NCBI GenBank assembly: GCA_021798855.1
Contig: JAJZBP010000034.1
Location: forward strand, 1 to 12,918
DNA: 12,918 nucleotides
Direction: 5' to 3'
DNA from: Bacillota bacterium
Lineage (GTDB): Bacteria > Bacillota > Sulfobacillia > JAJZIM01 > JAJZBP01
Made by a program: the position numbers and the translations under genes. Under the pieces are notes generated by a model. That model ran no database searches and was not told the DNA's origin. It saw only the letters and a list, made by a program, of their open reading frames with translations. This document shows, piece after piece, positions 1 to 6,902 of this stretch (position 1 is its first letter; each line of letters begins with the position of its first letter).

Positions 1-1
1 G

Positions 2-379
2 TCAGGAAACTCGGCCTCCGTTACCGCCCGGGTCCAAACCTGCCCCCCTCAGCTTGGTGGTGAGCACCGCGGCTTGAGTTCGCCCGTTGACCTTCAATTT
101 CCCCAGGATGTTATGGACGTGATTTTTCACCGTTTTGTCGCTCAGGCAGAGCAGCCTGGCGATCCCGGTGTTTTTTTCCCCGGCAACCATCAGGTCCAGA
201 ACTTGCAACTCCCGGCGAGTCAGGTCGCACAAACCGCCGGGAGGGACCGTTTCCCCCCTCGCCGGCAACAAACGGGTCAGGACGTCTTCGGGACTCGTTC
301 CCCAAGCCCGGGCCAGTTTCCGAAGTTCGGAGGAAACTGGCTCATCCAGGGTTAGGGTCAGTTTGGGCAAACGGCCCAC
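2..379 (-). CDS. Small LuxR-type HTH regulator with RHH-like N-terminus
   Basis: The 125-aa protein starts with GTG at 379 behind a G-rich AAGGGGGG stretch and ends with TGA at 2-4. Residues about 50-110 form a LuxR/GerE helix-turn-helix: LTRRELQVLDLMVAG, then the recognition-helix part LSDKTVKNHVHNILGKL. Residues about 5-40 (KLTLTLDEPV, then ELRKLA, then SPEDVLTRLL) resemble a ribbon-helix-helix domain of the CopG type rather than a response-regulator receiver, which is absent. It lies 11 bp after the aroKB stop, so it is probably cotranscribed with the aromatic pathway genes. The likely role is a DNA-binding transcription regulator; its target is unknown. The LuxR call is firm. The RHH call rests on pattern resemblance only. 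Confidence 0.85.
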   Translation of the reverse strand: MGRLPKLTLTLDEPVSSELRKLARAWGTSPEDVLTRLLPARGETVPPGGLCDLTRRELQVLDLMVAGEKNTGIARLLCLSDKTVKNHVHNILGKLKVNGRTQAAVLTTKLRGAGLDPGGNGGRVS

Positions 380-390
380 CCCCCCTTGTC

Positions 391-2013
391 CTAATCCGGC
401 GTCGCCCCCAGGGCTACCAGCACCTCCCGCACCAGGCTTTCGGGAACGTCGTCCCGGAGCATCGGTTCAAACCCGGGATCGTCCCCCCCGCGATTCGGCC
501 GGCGGGAAAGGAGGACGAAACGCCATTTGCCCTGCCGAATCTTCTTATCCCTGGCCAGGGGTTCCTTGAGGCTTTCCCAACTCAGGGGCGGCAGGCGCAC
601 CGGCAGTCCCAACCGAGCCAGAATCTCGGCAATCCGTTCGCCGTCCCCGGCGGACAGGAGACCCAGGCGCCGGGAGATTTGGCTGGCCGCCACCAGGCCG
701 ACGGCCACCGCCTCTCCGTGGGTGTAACGGCTGTAACCGGTGGCTGCCTCCAACGCGTGGCCAACGGTGTGCCCGAGATTCAAAATAGCCCTCCGGCCGC
801 CTTCCCTTTCGTCTTCCGCCACCACCGCCGCCTTAATCCGACAGTTTTCCTCGACCATCCAGGGGATGTGCGGCCCCTTCAACGCTTCCACTTCCGCCGG
901 TTGATCCTCCAGGAGGTCCACCAAGGGTGGCGAAGCCAGGAGCCCGGTTTTCAGGACTTCGGCCAAGCCGGACCGCCGTTCCCTCTCGGGAAGGGTGGCG
1001 AGGGCGCCCGTGTCCGCCACCACCGCCCGCGGTTGGTGGAAGGAGCCGACCAGGTTCTTGCCGGTGGGAAGGTTCACTCCCGTCTTTCCGCCGATGCTCG
1101 AGTCGACCTGAGCCACCAAGGTGGTGGAGACGTGGACATAGTCGATGCCCCGCAGGTAGGTGGCGGCAACGAAACCGGCCGCGTCGCCGACGGTGCCCCC
1201 GCCCAGGGCGACGATCAGTCCGTCCCTCCCCAAACCGGCCTCCAGGCAGGCGCCGTAAAGTTTCTCCACTTCCGACAGGGACTTGGCCGCCTCCCCGTCC
1301 GGCAAGACGGCGGTTTTGATCCGCCACCCGGCGGCTTGGAGACGGGAAGCCGCCTGCAGGCCGAACATGGCCTCCAGAGGCCTGGAGGTGATCAGGAGAG
1401 CGGGGCCGGGACGAAGGAGTTTTCCCAGGATCTCGCCCACCCGGGCCATCAGGGTGTAGCCGATGTGGATGGGATAAGCCCGTTCTTTCAATTCAACCCG
1501 AACCTCCCGCGGCCAGGGCAGGTCGGCGATGATCGCGGCGGCCACCTCGTCCGGGGTCCTGCCGTCCGTATCCACCACCAGGTGGGCGGCCTGACGGTAG
1601 AATTCCTCCCTGGCGGCCGACAGTTCGGCTATGCGGGAAGGGTCATCGGTCAGGAGGGGGCGGTTGGCGAGTTCCCTGCCTCCCAGGCGCTGGACCAGTT
1701 CGGCGGGGGAAGTCCGCAGCCAATAGACGATTCCTTCTTCCCGCAATCGCCGGACGCTGTCGGGGTTGAGCACGGCTCCGCCGCCGGTGGTGAGGACCAT
1801 TTCTCCATCCCGGCTCGAACGCGCAATCTGTGCCGCTTCCAGGCGGCGAAACTCCTCCTCGCCCCGGGTGTTGAAGATTTCCCCGATGGTCTGTCCGGTT
1901 TCCTCCTCGATTCGTTGGTCCACGTCCAGAAGCGGCCATCCCAAGCGGCGGGCCAACCGTTCCCCGACCGCGGTCTTCCCGGCTCCCATGAAGCCGATCA
2001 GGACGATTTTCAA
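391..2013 (-). CDS. aroKB: Bifunctional shikimate kinase / 3-dehydroquinate synthase
   Basis: A 540-aa fusion of two shikimate-pathway enzymes, in the cytoplasm. Residues 1-165 are shikimate kinase: Walker A GFMGAGKT (7-14), DVD (30-32), GEEEFRRLE (51-59), GGG (77-79) and the lid ELANRPLL (114-121). Residues about 172-540 are dehydroquinate synthase: LPDGEAAKS (237-245), GGGTVGDAAGFVAATYLRG (271-289), VDSSIGGKTGVN (303-314), and the metal-binding regions AEVLKTG (351-357), NLGHTVGHALE (412-422) and HGEAVAVG (432-439). Both active sites appear intact. The start is TTG at 2013 preceded by AGGGGTAGG; an ATG is not available near it. It follows aroC by 18 bp, consistent with an operon. The kinase-first fusion order is also known in Thermotoga. 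Confidence 0.97.
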   Translation of the reverse strand: MKIVLIGFMGAGKTAVGERLARRLGWPLLDVDQRIEEETGQTIGEIFNTRGEEEFRRLEAAQIARSSRDGEMVLTTGGGAVLNPDSVRRLREEGIVYWLRTSPAELVQRLGGRELANRPLLTDDPSRIAELSAAREEFYRQAAHLVVDTDGRTPDEVAAAIIADLPWPREVRVELKERAYPIHIGYTLMARVGEILGKLLRPGPALLITSRPLEAMFGLQAASRLQAAGWRIKTAVLPDGEAAKSLSEVEKLYGACLEAGLGRDGLIVALGGGTVGDAAGFVAATYLRGIDYVHVSTTLVAQVDSSIGGKTGVNLPTGKNLVGSFHQPRAVVADTGALATLPERERRSGLAEVLKTGLLASPPLVDLLEDQPAEVEALKGPHIPWMVEENCRIKAAVVAEDEREGGRRAILNLGHTVGHALEAATGYSRYTHGEAVAVGLVAASQISRRLGLLSAGDGERIAEILARLGLPVRLPPLSWESLKEPLARDKKIRQGKWRFVLLSRRPNRGGDDPGFEPMLRDDVPESLVREVLVALGATPD

Positions 2014-2031
2014 ACCTACCCCTGCTTTCCG

Positions 2032-3183
2032 CTAAAAGTTGCGCACCGACCGCCGGTAGGCGGCGTAATTGGCCTCGATTTCCTCCCGGCTGTCGCCGCC
2101 GAATTTGTCCAGGAAGGCGGCGGCGACTTCCAAGGCCACCGCGGCCTCGCCGACGACGGACGCCGCCGGCACGGCGCAAACGTCGGATCGTTCAACCGCG
2201 GCCCTGTCCGGTTCCTTGCTTTGCAGGTCGACGCTGGGCAAGGGGTGCATCAGGGTTGGGATGGGTTTCATCGCGGCGCGGAGAACCAGTTCCTCGCCGT
2301 TGGTGATTCCCCCCTCCACGCCGCCGGCCCGGTTGGACGGGCGGAAAAAGCCCCTTTGCGGGTCGTAACCGATGGGGTCATGGACTAAAGAGCCGGGGGC
2401 GGCGGCGGCGGCGAATCCCAAACCGATTTCCACCCCCTTGATGGCGGGGATGCTCATCAGGGCTGCCGCCAAACGTCCGTCCAAACGGCGATCGGCCTGG
2501 ACGTGACTGCCCAGCCCCGGCGGACAACCAAGGACGCGGATCTCGAAAACCCCGCCCAGGGTGTCGCCCTTGGTCCGGGCGGTTTCGATGTCCGCCGTCA
2601 TCCGGCTCGACGCGTCCAAATCCGGGCAGCGCACCGGGGACTCCTCCGCCCGCGCCGCCCAGTCGTCCGGGCTTTCGCCGGTCGCCAGTCGAACCTCGCC
2701 GATTTGACGCACCATCCCCTGAACTTCGATCCCGAAAAGCAATAGCAGGGCCTTGGCGCAAGCCCCCAAGGCGACCTTGGCGGCCGTCTCCCTGGCGCTC
2801 GACCGTTCCAGAATGTCCCGCAGGTCGCGCCTGGCGTATTTCATGGCTCCCGCCAGGTCGGCGTGGCCCGGACGGGGGCGCGTGACGACCCGTTTGGAAA
2901 CCCCGCCCGGCTCGGGGCTCATCTCTTCTTGCCAATTGTCCCAATCCCGGTTTGGGATCAACAGGCCGATGGGACTGCCGAGGGTGAACCCATGCCGGAT
3001 CCCGGCCAAGATCTGAACTCGGTCTTTTTCTATTTTCATCCGGCCGCCCCGCCCGAATCCGGCTTGGCGCCGCGCCAACTCCGCGTCGATCCCCGTGGCG
3101 GATACGGGAATTCCGGACGGAAACCCTTCCAGGATGGACAGAAGGCCCCGGCCGTGGGATTCGCCCGCCGTCAACCAGCGCAA
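2032..3183 (-). CDS. aroC: Chorismate synthase
   Basis: Converts 5-enolpyruvylshikimate-3-phosphate to chorismate with reduced FMN, the last shikimate step. I choose TTG at 3183, giving 383 aa, because the family begins M-R-x-L-T-A-G-E-S-H-G and this reads LRWLTAGESHG; the frame stays open to 3288, but that extension has no family similarity. An AAAGGAG lies about 12 bases upstream. Family signatures are present: GESHGRGL near the N-terminus, RPGHADLAGAMKY, RSSARETAAKVA, KGDTLGGVFEI, NRAGGVEGGITNG and RSDVCAVPAASVVGEA near the C-terminus. The length fits the roughly 390-aa bacterial norm. It precedes aroKB by 18 bp on the same strand and lies about 110 bp after the prepilin peptidase gene. 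Confidence 0.97.
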   Translation of the reverse strand: MRWLTAGESHGRGLLSILEGFPSGIPVSATGIDAELARRQAGFGRGGRMKIEKDRVQILAGIRHGFTLGSPIGLLIPNRDWDNWQEEMSPEPGGVSKRVVTRPRPGHADLAGAMKYARRDLRDILERSSARETAAKVALGACAKALLLLFGIEVQGMVRQIGEVRLATGESPDDWAARAEESPVRCPDLDASSRMTADIETARTKGDTLGGVFEIRVLGCPPGLGSHVQADRRLDGRLAAALMSIPAIKGVEIGLGFAAAAAPGSLVHDPIGYDPQRGFFRPSNRAGGVEGGITNGEELVLRAAMKPIPTLMHPLPSVDLQSKEPDRAAVERSDVCAVPAASVVGEAAVALEVAAAFLDKFGGDSREEIEANYAAYRRSVRNF

Positions 3184-3295
3184 GTAATCTTCCCGCTCCT
3201 TTCGGTCGGTTGGAAGGTTTGGCCTGCGTGCATTGGCCCGTCGCTCAAGTCTCCGGAGCCCGGTTCCCGTGCCACACCGGGCGCACAACCGGCGC

Positions 3296-4057
3296 TCATC
3301 CGGTTACCAGACTCAGGTACCAGTGGATGAGGGCCTGTCCCCAAAAGAGGCCGATCAGGGCGCCAAGCGCCAGAAAAGGTCCGAAGGGGATGTAATCCTT
3401 GCGTGTTTTCACCCCGGCCAGCACCAGGCCCAGTCCGACCGCCGCCCCGGAAAGCACGGCCAGGAAAAGGGCCGCCAGTTCGTTTGGCCAGCCGAGAAAA
3501 AAACCGATCACCCCGGACAGCTTGACGTCGCCGTAACCCAGGCCGCCCCGGGAAATTTCCGCAGCCAAGAGGGACAGCCCGCCCCCGACCAACAGGCCGA
3601 TGCCTGCGTCCAGCCAGCTTTCCGGCCGGAAGACGGCCAGGAGCGCCAGACCGGCGGCCAGACCGGCCAATAAGATGCGGTTGGGGATCAGTCGGACCAT
3701 CAGGTCGGTGCAGGTGGTGGCCAGCAAAACCAACACCAGACAGGCGTAAAAAAGGGCGGTGCCGGTCGGACCGAATTTCCAAAAAAGGAGCAGAAAGAGC
3801 GTCGCCGTGGCCAGTTCCAACAGCGGATAGCGCGGGGGTATCCGCGCGCCGCAATGGCGGCAACGTCCGCGCAACCACAGAAAACCGGCCACCGGGATCA
3901 ACTCAAGCGAGCCCAAGGGGTGCCCGCATTCCGGACAGTGGGAACCCGGCTTAACCAGGGATTCCCGGCGAGGAATCCGCCAAGCCACCACGTTCAAAAA
4001 ACTGCCGCCGACCAAACCGAGGAGAAAGACGAAAACCTCCAGCCACCCCACCGGCAA
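3296..4057 (-). CDS. pilD: Type 4 prepilin peptidase / N-methyltransferase
   Basis: A 253-aa polytopic membrane protease that cleaves prepilin-type leader peptides and methylates the new N-terminus. The N-terminal segment GLVGGSFLNVVAWRIPR is typical of the family, followed by two CxxC pairs (CPEC and CRHCG) of the cytoplasmic domain. The two catalytic aspartates are visible in CTDLMVRLIPN and GLGYGDVKL (the GxGD motif). Several hydrophobic helices follow. The frame opens with TTG at 4057; an in-frame GTG at 4051 has a better-spaced AGGGA upstream and may be the true start. No pilin or assembly genes are in the window, so its substrates are encoded elsewhere. It sits between a MazF-like gene (23 bp upstream) and aroC. 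Also called comC in competence systems. Confidence 0.94.
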   Translation of the reverse strand: MPVGWLEVFVFLLGLVGGSFLNVVAWRIPRRESLVKPGSHCPECGHPLGSLELIPVAGFLWLRGRCRHCGARIPPRYPLLELATATLFLLLFWKFGPTGTALFYACLVLVLLATTCTDLMVRLIPNRILLAGLAAGLALLAVFRPESWLDAGIGLLVGGGLSLLAAEISRGGLGYGDVKLSGVIGFFLGWPNELAALFLAVLSGAAVGLGLVLAGVKTRKDYIPFGPFLALGALIGLFWGQALIHWYLSLVTG

Positions 4058-4080
4058 TCCCTAGCCCCATTTCGCTTGAG

Positions 4081-4557
4081 TCAGCGCCGAGAAAAGTGCT
4101 GCTGATAATCGGCCATTTTTTCCTGCAGGGCGCTTTTCATCAGTTCTCCCATGAAGGTCTCCAAATCCAGCGCGTAGATCAGGGCCAGGTCAACCCGAGC
4201 CCGCGCCACCACGCTCACTTCGCCTATGTACCATTCTTCCCAAAGGTCGTCCCGCTCGATGGTGTAAAGCTGATCCAGCTTGACTGCCGAATCTATGTCC
4301 AGACCCAGGGGGCCCTTGCAATCCGCCCGGTCGATCCTGGCGTGGTAAGGATATTTCATCGTGTTGGTGGCGGAATCCTGAACGTTGTCCAGGTCCGTCA
4401 GGGGAGCGATGGTCACCTGGTTGCTCCCGGGGCGGTAGCGGCTGACCACCAGAACCGGGCGTTTCCCCGGCCCGCTACCGAAGTCGAACCAATAAAGGGT
4501 ACCTTTACCCAGGTGCTGCGCCGCGACCGGGTTGATGGGAACGGGAGGGCAGGCCAT
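4081..4557 (-). CDS. PemK/MazF-like protein, candidate endoribonuclease toxin
   Basis: 158 aa, starting with ATG at 4557 behind GAAGAGGA. Residues 18-135 follow the MazF/PemK fold: GTLYWFDFGSGPGKRPVLVVS (in order GTLYWF, then KRPVLVVS), TIAPLTDL, and KLDQLYTIERDDL, which aligns by eye with the VILLEQIRTLDKKRL segment of the EndoA gene at 10927-11274. The Arg (R33 in KRP) and Thr (T54 in APLT) matching the catalytic pair of MazF are both present, so RNase activity is possible. A helical extension (about 132-158) is longer than in classic MazF. It starts 3 bp after the stop of a 66-aa gene, suggesting translational coupling to a partner. The family assignment is by motif; the activity is inferred. 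Confidence 0.75.
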   Translation of the reverse strand: MACPPVPINPVAAQHLGKGTLYWFDFGSGPGKRPVLVVSRYRPGSNQVTIAPLTDLDNVQDSATNTMKYPYHARIDRADCKGPLGLDIDSAVKLDQLYTIERDDLWEEWYIGEVSVVARARVDLALIYALDLETFMGELMKSALQEKMADYQQHFSRR

Positions 4558-4560
4558 CGA

Positions 4561-4761
4561 TCAGTCCTCTTCCCGGCCCAAAGCACCCCAACGACCACGC
4601 ATGGCCTTGGTGATGGCGATCTCCTCGAAGGAGGTGAAACCGGCCGATCCGTTCTCACCCAAGCCGCATCCGGGCGCGTTTCCCAGGCAGAGGAAAAAGA
4701 AGGTATACCCGAAGTTGCCTTCGAACTCCGCCAGGACTTTTTTGACGGCCGGATCCACCAT
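4561..4761 (-). CDS. 66-aa protein of unknown family, candidate antitoxin partner
   Basis: The chosen start is ATG at 4761, preceded by CCGGAG at 10 bases; the reading frame stays open upstream to 4926, but that part looks non-coding (rich in R, C and T with no clear RBS). The 66-aa product begins MVDPAVKKVLAEFEGN, then has an aromatic/hydrophobic patch GYTFFFLCLG, a Gly/Cys-rich turn APGCGLGENG, and an acidic-basic C-terminal part ending GREED. I see no AbrB, RHH, Phd or Xre signature, so it is not a standard MazE. Position directly before the MazF-like gene (3-bp gap) suggests it could be its antitoxin or another functional partner. The function is unknown. Confidence 0.55.
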   Translation of the reverse strand: MVDPAVKKVLAEFEGNFGYTFFFLCLGNAPGCGLGENGSAGFTSFEEIAITKAMRGRWGALGREED

Positions 4762-5022
4762 CGCCGCTGATCTCCGGCGGGAACAGGTTGGAGGTGTCTG
4801 GGGGTGATCAACCAATGTGGCCAAGCATCGTACCTGCCTTTCACAACGGATCAACCTGCGGCCCCTGAGTTCCGTTGTAGTATTTCTACAGTTCAGGGCG
4901 ACAATCCTTCCGCCTGGTTGCGTCACTTTTCGCCCTTTTTCCCGCGTCTCGCCGGATTGCGGCCCGGGTCGTTACATATTTATGCCTTGTTTTACCGGCG
5001 TATGATTCGGCCGACGCGTCGG
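4762..5022. other. Intergenic region upstream of the MazF-like pair
   Basis: About 260 bases without a convincing gene, between the nucleoside hydrolase stop and the 66-aa gene. It must contain the promoter of the minus-strand genes below it unless the nucleoside operon reads through. It is richer in A and T around 4965-4995. It holds the inverted repeat at 4863-4898 and a 12-bp palindrome CCGACGCGTCGG at 5011-5022 right after the nucleoside hydrolase stop. I could not identify a good -35/-10 pair. Confidence 0.6.
4863..4898. promoter_or_regulatory. Interrupted inverted repeat, possible operator or RNA hairpin
   Basis: Outer arms CCCTGA (4863-4868) and TCAGGG (4893-4898) enclose inner arms TGTAG (4876-4880) and CTACA (4886-4890) around TATTT. 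Both pairs are nested, so the region can form a hairpin with an asymmetric internal loop. It lies about 100 bases upstream of the 66-aa gene start. Toxin-antitoxin operons are usually autoregulated through such dyads, but this is an inference. Confidence 0.35.
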
Positions 5023-5976
5023 TCAGCGCGGCGGCGAAGGCAAGGGAAACCGTCCCAGGGCTTCAAAGATGAATTTTTTGAGCGCCCCGATCCTGATTCC
5101 GGTGGCCACCGCCGCGTTGGCCGGTTTGCCGGTGACGCCCCAACGGTCACAGACCGTCCGTCCCCTGGTGAATTCGCCGCGGGTTTCCACCTCGACCGCC
5201 ATGGGCGAAAAGGTCACGATCCCGGGGCAAAGGGCCTCGGCCACCGCGCAGGCGTCGTGGAGGGGAACACCGCCCCAAGCGTAAACCCGGTCGTAATGGC
5301 CGCGGTAGAAATCGAGCAATCCGGCCACCGCGGCGCCCACGTCCCCGCCCAGTCCCCTCATGGTCTCAATGTCCTTTCCGGTCATGATCGCCTGGTGGGT
5401 GACGTCCAGGCCGACCATGAAAAGGGGCAACCCCGCGCCTAAGACGATCCCGGCCGCCTCCGGATCGGCGTAGACGTTGAATTCCGCCGCCGGCGTCACG
5501 TTGCCCTCCCCGGCGGCCCCGCCCATGATCACCAGCCGTTCGACCCGGTGGAAGGCCTCCCGGTCGCGCAACAGGGCCAGGGCGATGTTGGTCAGCGGAG
5601 CGGTGGCCACCAGGGTCACCGGTTGGGAGCTTCCCCGCAGTCGGCGCACGATCAGCTCCGGAGCGAAATCGGGGACGGCGGCGAAGGCTGGTTCGGGCAG
5701 GTTGGCCCCTTCCAAGCCGGTCCTGCCGTGGACGTTTTCCGCCGTCACCGGACGCCCGGACAGGGGGCGGGAAGCCCCCGCCGCCACCGGCACGCCGGTG
5801 CGCCCGGCCAGGGTCATGATCCGGCGGGCGTTGGCGCAGGTGTTTTCCACCGCGGTGTTGCCGGCCACGGTGGTCACCGCCAGGATGCGGCAGCCGGGAT
5901 GGGCCAGGGCCGCCAGGAGAGCCACCGCGTCGTCGTGTCCCGGATCCATGTCCAGGAGCAAGGAGATCTTCTTCAA
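5023..5976 (-). CDS. Nucleoside hydrolase (inosine-uridine preferring type)
   Basis: 317 aa from TTG at 5976. The reading frame continues far upstream through rbsK, but the family begins here: KKISLLLDMDPGHDDAVAL carries the Asp-rich calcium site DxDPGHDDA (residues 9-17). Other family motifs are MGGAAGEGNVTPAAEFNVYA and DPEAAG in the middle, DVTHQAIMT, and HDACAVAEALCP near the C-terminus with the catalytic-region His and Asp. It hydrolyses the N-glycosidic bond of ribonucleosides to give free base and ribose. The TTG start overlaps the rbsK TGA (TTTTGA), so the two are translationally coupled. Base preference cannot be read from the sequence. Length matches the usual 310-320 aa. Confidence 0.94.
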   Translation of the reverse strand: MKKISLLLDMDPGHDDAVALLAALAHPGCRILAVTTVAGNTAVENTCANARRIMTLAGRTGVPVAAGASRPLSGRPVTAENVHGRTGLEGANLPEPAFAAVPDFAPELIVRRLRGSSQPVTLVATAPLTNIALALLRDREAFHRVERLVIMGGAAGEGNVTPAAEFNVYADPEAAGIVLGAGLPLFMVGLDVTHQAIMTGKDIETMRGLGGDVGAAVAGLLDFYRGHYDRVYAWGGVPLHDACAVAEALCPGIVTFSPMAVEVETRGEFTRGRTVCDRWGVTGKPANAAVATGIRIGALKKFIFEALGRFPLPSPPR

Positions 5977-6902
5977 AAGTCGCCACCACCCGCTTGGGCC
6001 CAAGGGTAGGACTCGACCGCCGCCCGGGTGGGCAGGGATTCCTGGGCGCCGGCCACCGTGGTGGCCAGGGCTCCCACCCGGTTGGCGAAGACGATGGCCT
6101 CCTCCAGGGGTTCCCCGGCGTCCAAGAACACGCCCAAAGCCCCGGCGAAGGCGTCGCCCGCCGCCGTCGTATCCACGGTGGGCACCCGTTCGCCGGGGAA
6201 GAGGCGCACCCCGGACGCCGTGGCCAGGAGGCATCCGGCGGCGCCCAGCTTCAGGATCACGGTTCCGGCCCCCCGGCGCAGCAAAGTTTCGGCCGCGCGC
6301 GCGGCCCCTTCCCGCCCGCCGCCCTCCACCCCACTCAAGATCCCGCCCTCCAACTCGTTGGGCGTGAGCACGTCCACCGCCTCCAGGATGGCCCGCGGCA
6401 ATTCCCGCGGCGGAGCCGGGTCCAGGATGACCCTGGTTCCGTGCGCCCTGGCCACCGCCAGCGCCGCAGCCACCGCCTCCAGGGGGATTTCCAGTTGCAA
6501 AAGCAGGACATCCGCCCGGGCGATGGCCCCTTCCGCCCGCCTGACCTGTTCCGGCGTGACCCGCCCGTTGGCGCCGGGAACGACCACGATCCGGTTTTCC
6601 CCCCCGGGCTCCACCGCCACCAGGGCCACCCCCGTGGGCGCCGCGCCGTCGGTCTCCAGCAGATCCACCCCCACGCCCTCGGCCTCCAGGGCCGCCGAGA
6701 GACCCCGCCCGAAGGGATCGTCGCCGACCCTGCCCACCATGGCCACCTTCGCCCCCAGGCGGGCGGCGGCCACGGCCTGGTTGGCGCCCTTCCCCCCGTG
6801 GTGCAGGGCGAACCAGTCGCCGGTCATGGTCTCGCCGGCTTGAGGAAAGCGGGAGAGACCGAACACCAGGTCTTGGTTCAGGCTGCCCAGCACGACGATC
6901 AT
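5973..6902 (-). CDS. rbsK: Ribokinase
   Basis: 309 aa, starting with ATG at 6902 behind GGGGAG. PfkB-family sugar kinase: the N-terminal GSLNQDLV, the sugar-binding GGKGANQAVAAARLG (36-50), GRVGDDPFG (57-65), PNELE (181-185), and the C-terminal signature DTTAAGDAFAGAL (244-256) with catalytic Asp250. The Gly-Gly-Lys-Gly-Ala-Asn pattern is typical of ribokinase rather than fructokinase. It would phosphorylate ribose to ribose-5-phosphate, the natural follow-up to the nucleoside hydrolase encoded next. Its ATG overlaps the amidohydrolase TGA (ATGA), and its own TGA overlaps the nucleoside hydrolase start, so the three genes form one coupled operon. Confidence 0.94.
   Translation of the reverse strand: MIVVLGSLNQDLVFGLSRFPQAGETMTGDWFALHHGGKGANQAVAAARLGAKVAMVGRVGDDPFGRGLSAALEAEGVGVDLLETDGAAPTGVALVAVEPGGENRIVVVPGANGRVTPEQVRRAEGAIARADVLLLQLEIPLEAVAAALAVARAHGTRVILDPAPPRELPRAILEAVDVLTPNELEGGILSGVEGGGREGAARAAETLLRRGAGTVILKLGAAGCLLATASGVRLFPGERVPTVDTTAAGDAFAGALGVFLDAGEPLEEAIVFANRVGALATTVAGAQESLPTRAAVESYPWAQAGGGDF

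Noticed and set aside
679..2388. 569-aa plus-strand open frame opposite aroKB and aroC
   Set aside because: It is antisense to two well-supported genes in GC-rich DNA, has no recognisable motif, and its composition (P, G, Q and H rich) is that of a shadow frame.
3184..3288. N-terminal extension of aroC beginning MCARCGTGTG
   Set aside because: Chorismate synthase begins at the LTAGESHG motif, and a Shine-Dalgarno site lies just before the internal TTG.
5011..5022. Palindrome CCGACGCGTCGG after the nucleoside hydrolase as a terminator
   Set aside because: The stem would be only 4-6 bp and no T tract follows.
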